Part shown: positions 14,098 through 19,545 of the stretch, in pieces
Numbering within the stretch: the first letter of the stretch is position 1
Layout: each line of letters begins with the position of its first letter
Source of the DNA: JANLSE01 sp038214135
GTDB taxonomy: Bacteria; Chloroflexota; Chloroflexia; Chloroflexales; Roseiflexaceae
DNA: 19,545 bases
Assembly: GCA_038214135.1 (NCBI GenBank)
Contig: JBBQSD010000121.1
Coordinates: 1 to 19,545 of the forward strand
Direction of reading: 5' to 3'
Program-made: the position numbers and the translations under genes
Notes under the pieces: generated by a model
Database searches by the model: none
The model's input: only the letters and a program-made list of their open reading frames with translations
Told to the model about the DNA's origin: nothing

Positions 14098-14279
14098 AGT
14101 AATCCTCCTTCAAACTACTATACAAAGAAAGCACCGAGCTCTTGATTGAGGATCGCATACCAGGGCGTGTTGAAACCACAACGATATACGAAATCAATCG
14201 CAAATCATCAGTTTCCATGTGCAGTATAGGTGTTGAAGCTTGGAAATTACTTGGAAAGAGCCAACAAAAGAGGGTCATG

Positions 14280-14308
14280 GAAGAGACGCCCTGGTAGGAC
14301 GTCTCTTC
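14280..14308 (-). terminator. hairpin terminator of the peptidase gene
   Basis: GAAGAGACG (14280-14288) and CGTCTCTTC (14300-14308) make a nine-pair stem with an eleven-base loop, 19 bases after the stop at 14327. On the minus strand the stem is followed by CATGACCC and then CTCTTTTGTTG, a short T-rich run. It is reasonable but not a textbook terminator because the T-run is displaced by about ten bases. Confidence 0.5.
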
Positions 14309-14326
14309 GGATTCAAATGTTCGCAG

Positions 14327-17300
14327 CTACCTCATCACTAACGGCAGGTAGACGGCCTCTACGTTTGTGAGCGAGAATGTCACAGCCGTTGCGAGCGCCC
14401 CATTGCTGGTGTTGGCCGTCACATTATATGTCCCACGGGTGTTATTGGCCCGCACCACGATAGTGGCTTGGCCGGATGCATTGGTGACAGCAATCGGGCC
14501 ATTTGGGAAGGTAATACCTGCGCCACTACCTGGCCCGCTAAAAGTCACGCCAACGCCCGGCACTGGATTGCCACCCGAATCGCGCACTGTTGCCTGTAGC
14601 TGGGTTACGAAGGTAACACCCACTCGTCCGCGCTGCCCACCGCCAGCGGTTGCGGCCATCGTGGTTGCCTGAGCAGGGGCCGCGGCACAGATTCCAAAGC
14701 CACTGCCAGTGACATTAAGGCTGTAGGCCCCTAGCCCGGCTCCGGTTCCGCCTCCAACACCAACCTCATGCACCACAATCGTGAAGGGTTGGCCGGCGGG
14801 TGCCAGGAAGGAAAAGGTTGCTGGAGTCGTTGTGTTTGGAACACCAACCAGGCCGCTATCGGCCAGATAATGAATATTGGGCGTGGCTGGCACAAATCCG
14901 CCAGCGTCATACACAGCAGCATAGAGCCCACTCGCCGCATCGTTCTGTGGTGTGGTAAGCGTCACAGTGATGCAGACAGCCGTGGCTGCAGTATTGGTGA
15001 AGGTATAGGCATCATAGCGTCGCGCACCCACGGCGGTATTTAAACCAGGGTTGGCCGAACTGGCTGAACAATTCGAGACAATGCCGGTGCGGGCGAGCCG
15101 CCCGATTTGTGCGCCAGTGCTGGCCGTATAGGCGGGTGCTATCGCCGATGAGGGCGGGGCCGTCGTGTCGAGTGTGGTGTTGATCACCAGTTGTTTACCC
15201 AGCATCACACTGGCGAGCAACACCTGTGGGCTATTGCTGCCACCGCCACCATAGGTTGCAGTCATCTTGAAATCTAGCTTCGTGCCACAGGCAACCGACG
15301 GGGAGACCGAGACCAGAAATGGGCTGGCAGTATTGCTGGCTGTGCTACCATTGGCAGCTAATGTGCCATAGCTGGTTGTGGTGGGCGAAATGATCTGCAC
15401 CCCTGGCACCGGATTCAGCAGTTCGAGTGACAACTGAACATTCGTTGCTGCCGCTAACGTAGTATTGGTCACAGGCACAGTGATAGCAAAGGTCTCGCCT
15501 GCTTCGATCACGCCATTATTATTGCGCAGCGGCCCTTCACTAAAGCGCAGGCTGGTGCTTAGTAACGGGACAGCCGGTTGGCCAAGCGTCTGAAGTGCTG
15601 CCAACGCATTCAGCACGCCCGCACCGCTATCGCGATCCGCTCCTGGCGCTTCGATATCGATAGCCGTTGGCGAACTCGTCAGGATCGTGCGTAATTCCGC
15701 GTTGGTAATCGAGGGCTTGGCAGACCGTAACAGCGTGGCAATCGCCGCCGCATGGGGTGCCGCCGCCGAGGTTCCAAAGAAGGGATTGAAGCCAGGTGAC
15801 GCGCAACTCACCCCATCGGCTGCCGTCAGATCTGGTTTCTGAACGACCGCACCACCGGTTGATGAGAAGTTCCCTGGGGTAACAGCCGTGCTATTCGGAT
15901 TGAAGAAATAGCGCCGCAATCCATCGGAGCTGAAGTTCTCCACCACGGTGCTGCCGTTAAACACAACCGCCGGGTTCTGTGCATTGGCAGCCGCGACTCC
16001 AAACCCCTGCAATGCCGCAGCATGCCCGCCCGTCTGGCCGGATGTGGCAAACTGGAGTTGCCCACGATTGGTGTTGATATGCAGATAGCGCCCATCTGCG
16101 CCAATCCGCTGTACCACCACAATCCGATTGCCCGTTGCTGGTGAAACACTCGTGATCTCAAATGGATCCTGCGTACCATTCTGAAGGTTGGTTGAGGCAC
16201 TCAGTACAGTATTTCCCGCCGAGTTGAGCAGGAACAGGTCGTAGTCGTTGCTTGAGCCACCCAGCGGATCGGACCAGAACAGCGTGACAGGGCCACTACT
16301 GCTTGCTGTCACCGTATTATAGCCCTGCGCTCCAGCAGTCGGGTCGAAATCAAGAACATTGCCGATACCAGTGATTGGCGCAGCCAGTGGGCCAGCACTT
16401 ACAAAATCGCCCTCCCACACGCCCGCTGTGCCATCATTCAGGTTGCCCGAGTTGCCAGCCGATGAGAAATAGGATGCGCCACTCGCCACCACATCATTCA
16501 CCGCCTGGGCGACGATGCCGCTATTGTTGGTTGAGATGACATTCGCTGCCTGGCCGAGTTGAAACGGTGTTTCGGCAAAATAGGCAACATCATCAACAAT
16601 TACATTACAGCCATACGTATTCCGCAATGTCTTGATATTGCTGGCGAAACTGGCAATCCCATTAAATGCCGAGGCATAGAACAACTGCGCGCCGGGGGCG
16701 AGATCATAGACAATCTCCAGCATGGCTCCGCCCTCATTCCCTGTGCCTGCCTGATCCGGCACAACCGTGACCGCTGGCAGATCGCCAGATGCCTGCAGCG
16801 CAGTAAGTGCGTCAACGCCATCTGAAAGAACACAGGTTTTCACCCCCGCCCCGCTATAGCCATAGGTCTGACGGGCCAGGTTGGCGCGATGGGCCACATC
16901 CCCTTCCGAACGATTGCTCGCACTGGTGGACGTGATCCCCTGTGTAACGCTAATTGGTGCAACTTGCCCGATCAACGAACCGATTGGTTGCCCGGCCAAT
17001 CGGCGAACGGAATGGGTTGGCAATTGCCCGAGCGGTGTCATAAACAGCGGGCTGGTTGCCACACGTGCAGCCTGCGCGGGCAGTGTGACATGGTTGGTCG
17101 TTGCCTGTTGCTTGGGTTGGATGAAGATCACCAAATTCCAGCCAGCCACCGTCAGCACCTGGCTGATCGGCAGTTCGGCGCGAATACTGCGATATTCTGG
17201 ATAGGAACTGAGTACCTTCCCACCCAGAGCGGCGATCTGCGCGAGCATCCCATCACTCACAAATGCCGTGATATCCACAATCGTGGTTTGGCCAGCACTG

Positions 17301-17593
17301 ATCGCCACGTCCGTCTGCAGGCTCGCCGCAGCGGCACTCTGCGAAATACCAACCTGTTGCTTGATGGCATACAGCAAGTTGGAGTCGACCTTCTGCTCGG
17401 CTGGGGTGCGGGCATCCTTCTCGGCCAACAGGGCAGCAATCTGGTTGATGGCTGCCGGATCGATTGCGCCGCTACCCGCCTGGGCGGAACTCAGCGCTGG
17501 CAGCAGGCCGCTGCCCATGAGGCTGAACACAAGGAGCAGAACGGTTGCAAGACGACGGCGTATGGCCAACACTGCATAGGATCGGCGCTGCAT
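14327..17593 (-). CDS. secreted S8 (subtilisin-like) peptidase with C-terminal Ig-like domain
   Basis: This is a 1088-residue exported protein. A signal peptide (basic start, LATVLLLVFSLMGSGLLPAL, cleavage about SAQA-G at 39-40) is followed by a propeptide-like part to about 235. The peptidase domain (about 240-680) shows the Asp motif KTCVLSDGVD (D258), the oxyanion Asn in YFSSAGNSG (N381) and the Ser motif FGTSAAAPHAAA (S609). The usual HGT motif is not found; the equivalent place reads GTGNEGGAMLEIVYDLAPGA with E287. Then follow beta-sandwich regions (CARDB- and pre-peptidase-like, about 685-970), an Ig-like domain of Big_1 type (about 980-1080, GNPVPGVGVTFSGPGSG), and the C-terminal VYLPLVMR. 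ATG at 17593 has GAGGAG seven bases upstream. It is monocistronic and divergent from the GH16 gene. It likely digests external protein; activity depends on the altered triad. Confidence 0.88.
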   Translation of the reverse strand: MQRRSYAVLAIRRRLATVLLLVFSLMGSGLLPALSSAQAGSGAIDPAAINQIAALLAEKDARTPAEQKVDSNLLYAIKQQVGISQSAAAASLQTDVAISAGQTTIVDITAFVSDGMLAQIAALGGKVLSSYPEYRSIRAELPISQVLTVAGWNLVIFIQPKQQATTNHVTLPAQAARVATSPLFMTPLGQLPTHSVRRLAGQPIGSLIGQVAPISVTQGITSTSASNRSEGDVAHRANLARQTYGYSGAGVKTCVLSDGVDALTALQASGDLPAVTVVPDQAGTGNEGGAMLEIVYDLAPGAQLFYASAFNGIASFASNIKTLRNTYGCNVIVDDVAYFAETPFQLGQAANVISTNNSGIVAQAVNDVVASGASYFSSAGNSGNLNDGTAGVWEGDFVSAGPLAAPITGIGNVLDFDPTAGAQGYNTVTASSSGPVTLFWSDPLGGSSNDYDLFLLNSAGNTVLSASTNLQNGTQDPFEITSVSPATGNRIVVVQRIGADGRYLHINTNRGQLQFATSGQTGGHAAALQGFGVAAANAQNPAVVFNGSTVVENFSSDGLRRYFFNPNSTAVTPGNFSSTGGAVVQKPDLTAADGVSCASPGFNPFFGTSAAAPHAAAIATLLRSAKPSITNAELRTILTSSPTAIDIEAPGADRDSGAGVLNALAALQTLGQPAVPLLSTSLRFSEGPLRNNNGVIEAGETFAITVPVTNTTLAAATNVQLSLELLNPVPGVQIISPTTTSYGTLAANGSTASNTASPFLVSVSPSVACGTKLDFKMTATYGGGGSNSPQVLLASVMLGKQLVINTTLDTTAPPSSAIAPAYTASTGAQIGRLARTGIVSNCSASSANPGLNTAVGARRYDAYTFTNTAATAVCITVTLTTPQNDAASGLYAAVYDAGGFVPATPNIHYLADSGLVGVPNTTTPATFSFLAPAGQPFTIVVHEVGVGGGTGAGLGAYSLNVTGSGFGICAAAPAQATTMAATAGGGQRGRVGVTFVTQLQATVRDSGGNPVPGVGVTFSGPGSGAGITFPNGPIAVTNASGQATIVVRANNTRGTYNVTANTSNGALATAVTFSLTNVEAVYLPLVMR

Positions 17594-17679
17594 GAACTAC
17601 TCCTCATAATAAGCCACCAGTTATCTGCCATCAGCGTATGCACTCCTGATGGCTAAATGCTGAGAACTGAATGCCTACA

Positions 17680-17709
17680 ACACTACACGAACCGCAGCCG
17701 TTCTGTCAA
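17680..17709 (-). promoter_or_regulatory. promoter of the peptidase gene
   Basis: A perfect -35 TTGACA (17709-17704, minus strand), an 18-base spacer and a weak -10 TAGTGT (17685-17680). The leader would be about 80 bases and contains short CTGATGGC/CTCAGC-like repeats typical of intergenic DNA here. The weak -10 leaves the call uncertain. Confidence 0.42.
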
Positions 17710-17759
17710 ACACACCTGCAATACGATCTACATTGAGTGCAGACTGTAACCGATTTGCG

Positions 17760-17789
17760 ATTGATCAATGAGTCGGCCAAGCGTACCAT
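17760..17789 (+). promoter_or_regulatory. candidate promoter and palindrome of the GH16 gene
   Basis: TTGATC (17761-17766), a 17-base spacer and TACCAT (17784-17789) give a moderate sigma-70-like match. The -35 box lies within a perfect ten-base palindrome, ATTGATCAAT (17760-17769), which could be a regulator site. The following leader of about 95 bases is AT-rich, unlike the rest of the window. The 298-base divergent region (17594-17891) holds this and the opposite promoter but no gene. Confidence 0.32.
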
Positions 17790-17891
17790 TAAAAATAGGT
17801 AAATAACATATACATACACGACACGAACACATTCGCTCGATGACAACAAAGGAAACCAAAAAAGTAAGGGAAGTGAGGAAAACATAATTTC

Positions 17892-19451
17892 ATGAGCATG
17901 CAACATCGCAGCACGACTTCTCACCACTCAAATAGTGCTCAGAACCAATCAACACCAGATCAAGAATATAACAAACGCTATATCCAATCGATTCATTGGC
18001 GTATGTTCTTTATGATCGCATTGGTAGTACTATTCGCCATACCAACAATTTCTCAGGGCATGCATACAGCATTGGCGCTCCATCAACTGCAATTGCCAGA
18101 GACCGCCCGATCACAACCCTTCACTCAGGCAACTACTGGCACAAATAACCATCTTGTCTATCTGCCATTTATTCAGACAAGCGGGAACGCACCATCCAGC
18201 CCATCGGCAAACTTGCTTGAGAACGGCTCCTTTGAGGCTGCTCCGGTACTCAACACACTGCCCAACTGGATCTTCACGGTTCGTTCTAGCGCTGCCGCGA
18301 CGGTGATGCAAGATCGCACAATCGCCGTTGATCGAAGCGCCGCCGCCCGCATCACCATCAACCAGCCATCAGCAAGGCCATGGGATGTGCAACTGCACCA
18401 GCGCAATCTGCCAGTACGCACAAACCAGGCCTATCAGCTCCACTTCTGGGCCAAAGCTACTGCACCGCGCAGCGCGACAGTCATTATTCAGCAGGATAGT
18501 GCGCCCTGGCTCGAATATTTTACGGCTTCCATCGATCTCACAACCAACTGGCAACAGTATCGGTTTACCTATCTCAGCAGCAGCAGCGATCCGTCCGCCG
18601 CGCTGCGCTTCAGCCTGGCCAATGCCGCTGGAACGGTCTGGATCGATGATGTTCAGTTTAACGAGGCCGCACCTCCCACGCCAGGGGCGCTTCCAACACC
18701 ATTCGGCAGGGATGGCAACTGGAATCTGATCTTCCGCGATGAATTTGATCGCGCAACCCTTGATCAGAATAAATGGGTGAACTGTTATCTATGGGATACG
18801 CTTGGGTGCTATAAGACCAATGGCAAAGAGCTGGAATGGTACATGCCAGAGAATGTCGTTCTCGGCAATGGCACACTACAGTTGCAGGGCCAGCGCCAAA
18901 ACGTTATGGGTGGTGATGGCAACAGCTACAACTACACATCCGGGATCATCTCAAGCGGCAAACAGACGTATGATCCAGCAGAAGCTCCGCGATTCGTATT
19001 TCAGTATGGCTATGTCGAAATGCGCGCCCAGGTTCCAGCTGGCAATGGGTTCTGGGCCGCCTTCTGGCTGTTGCGTGCGGATCGGGTGCTGCCCTGGGAA
19101 ATCGATATCTTCGAGGTTCTTGGCGATCAGCCAAACACCGCCCACCTGACCGTCCATTATCCACAGCCAGATGGTTCCACAGGCCAGAATGGCGATGCCT
19201 ATATTGGCCCGAACCTGGCGAGTGGGTATCACACCTATGCAATTGAATGGACGCCAGAGAGGATCATCTGGTTCATTGATGGAGTCGAGCGCAAGCGTGA
19301 GACCAACCCGGCGCACATCCCCCACGATCCAATGTATCTGATCTCAAACCTAGCAATTGGCGGGGATTGGCCTGGGCCGCCGAATGATGCAACCGTATTT
19401 CCCAACGCACTACAGATCGATTACATCCGTGTCTGGCAGATTGCCAGGTAA
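17892..19451 (+). CDS. secreted GH16 glycoside hydrolase with N-terminal carbohydrate-binding domain
   Basis: This is a 519-residue protein. After a polar 35-residue N-terminus comes a hydrophobic segment (MFFMIALVVLFAIPTISQ, about 38-55), acting as signal or anchor. Then a linker with LVYLPFIQ (88-95), a CBM4/9-type jelly-roll (about 107-258, from NLLENGSFE to TVWIDDVQF), a Pro/Thr linker, and a GH16 domain (about 275-517). The catalytic motif is WEIDIFE with nucleophile E403, D405 and acid/base E408, the ExDxxE form of laminarinase-like enzymes, so beta-1,3- or mixed-linkage glucan cleavage is likely; the substrate is inference. ATG at 17892 has GAGGAA 11 bases upstream, a long spacing. Starting at Met-38 would give a conventional signal peptide but has no ribosome-binding site. 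It is the only plus-strand gene, divergent from the peptidase gene; both act outside the cell. Confidence 0.9.
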   Translation: MSMQHRSTTSHHSNSAQNQSTPDQEYNKRYIQSIHWRMFFMIALVVLFAIPTISQGMHTALALHQLQLPETARSQPFTQATTGTNNHLVYLPFIQTSGNAPSSPSANLLENGSFEAAPVLNTLPNWIFTVRSSAAATVMQDRTIAVDRSAAARITINQPSARPWDVQLHQRNLPVRTNQAYQLHFWAKATAPRSATVIIQQDSAPWLEYFTASIDLTTNWQQYRFTYLSSSSDPSAALRFSLANAAGTVWIDDVQFNEAAPPTPGALPTPFGRDGNWNLIFRDEFDRATLDQNKWVNCYLWDTLGCYKTNGKELEWYMPENVVLGNGTLQLQGQRQNVMGGDGNSYNYTSGIISSGKQTYDPAEAPRFVFQYGYVEMRAQVPAGNGFWAAFWLLRADRVLPWEIDIFEVLGDQPNTAHLTVHYPQPDGSTGQNGDAYIGPNLASGYHTYAIEWTPERIIWFIDGVERKRETNPAHIPHDPMYLISNLAIGGDWPGPPNDATVFPNALQIDYIRVWQIAR

Positions 19452-19460
19452 GGAATCATG

Positions 19461-19545
19461 CGTCATGGTTGTAGGGGCGGTTCGCGAACCGCCCGCAGTA
19501 TCTAACATCACCCCGTCATGGTTGTAGGAGCGGTTCGGAACCGCT
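19461..19545. repeat. two tandem copies of the GGTTCGCGAACC palindrome after the GH16 gene
   Basis: Copy 1 carries the perfect 20-base palindrome GGGCGGTTCGCGAACCGCCC (19475-19494). Copy 2 (from 19514, cut by the window edge) carries AGCGGTTC-G-GAACCGCT (19529-19545). Both are preceded by CGTCATGGTTGTAGG. Copy 1 starts 10 bases after the GH16 stop and could work as a terminator hairpin. Related elements lie at 5003-5028 and 6738-6757. Confidence 0.85.

Noticed and set aside
16889..17656. Plus-strand open frame of 255 codons opposite the peptidase gene
   Set aside because: It runs antisense to the signal peptide, propeptide and the first part of the peptidase domain, shows no family pattern and is a shadow of the biased codon use of the real gene.

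Overview
The window looks like a piece of a Chloroflexota chromosome, probably class Chloroflexia. That is inference from three things: moderate-to-high GC; many GC-rich palindromic intergenic repeats of the CCCCTCTCCC/GGGAGAGGGG and GGGGCGGTTCGCGAACCGCCCC types; and secreted proteins carrying the VYLP(L/F) signature I associate with this phylum. No rRNA, tRNA, CRISPR array or transposase was seen. Every gene from the left edge to 17593 is on the minus strand; only the last gene is on the plus strand.

Left part (1-3350), accessory in character. It holds a tautomerase-family gene cut by the window edge, a VapBC-type toxin-antitoxin pair, an unrecognised protein, and a Uma2-type nuclease-fold protein. 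Two spaced repeats (558-611 and 2419-2496) resemble the 3' half of integron attC sites. They bracket the toxin-antitoxin pair and the unknown gene, so this may be a relic cassette region. Convincing promoters lie before the antitoxin, the unknown gene (apparently leaderless) and the Uma2 gene.

Metabolic cluster (3373-6369). An enolase-superfamily dehydratase/racemase, an NAD-dependent sugar epimerase/dehydrogenase and a creatininase-family amidohydrolase lie in one direction. The last two overlap by one base. Together they look like a catabolic route for a sugar acid or similar polyhydroxy compound. A block of palindromic repeats separates the first gene from the other two.

Restriction/defence-like locus (6758-13402). 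A 1392-residue Eco57I-type (type IIG-like) nuclease-methyltransferase overlaps by 14 bases a membrane-anchored TPR protein. Directly after the TPR gene lies the orphan C-terminal end of a different Eco57I-type methyltransferase. The long methyltransferase gene has absorbed at least three copies or clusters of the genome's palindromic repeats in frame. The largest encodes about 100 residues between the catalytic and target-recognition parts.

Right part (13579-19451), envelope and secretion. It holds a haem-binding c-type cytochrome-like protein, a large secreted subtilisin-like peptidase in which I cannot find the usual catalytic histidine (a Glu sits there), and, transcribed divergently from it, a secreted GH16 glycoside hydrolase with an N-terminal carbohydrate-binding domain. 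The two secreted hydrolases share a 298-base divergent promoter region. The window ends in two tandem copies of the GGTTCGCGAACC palindrome family.
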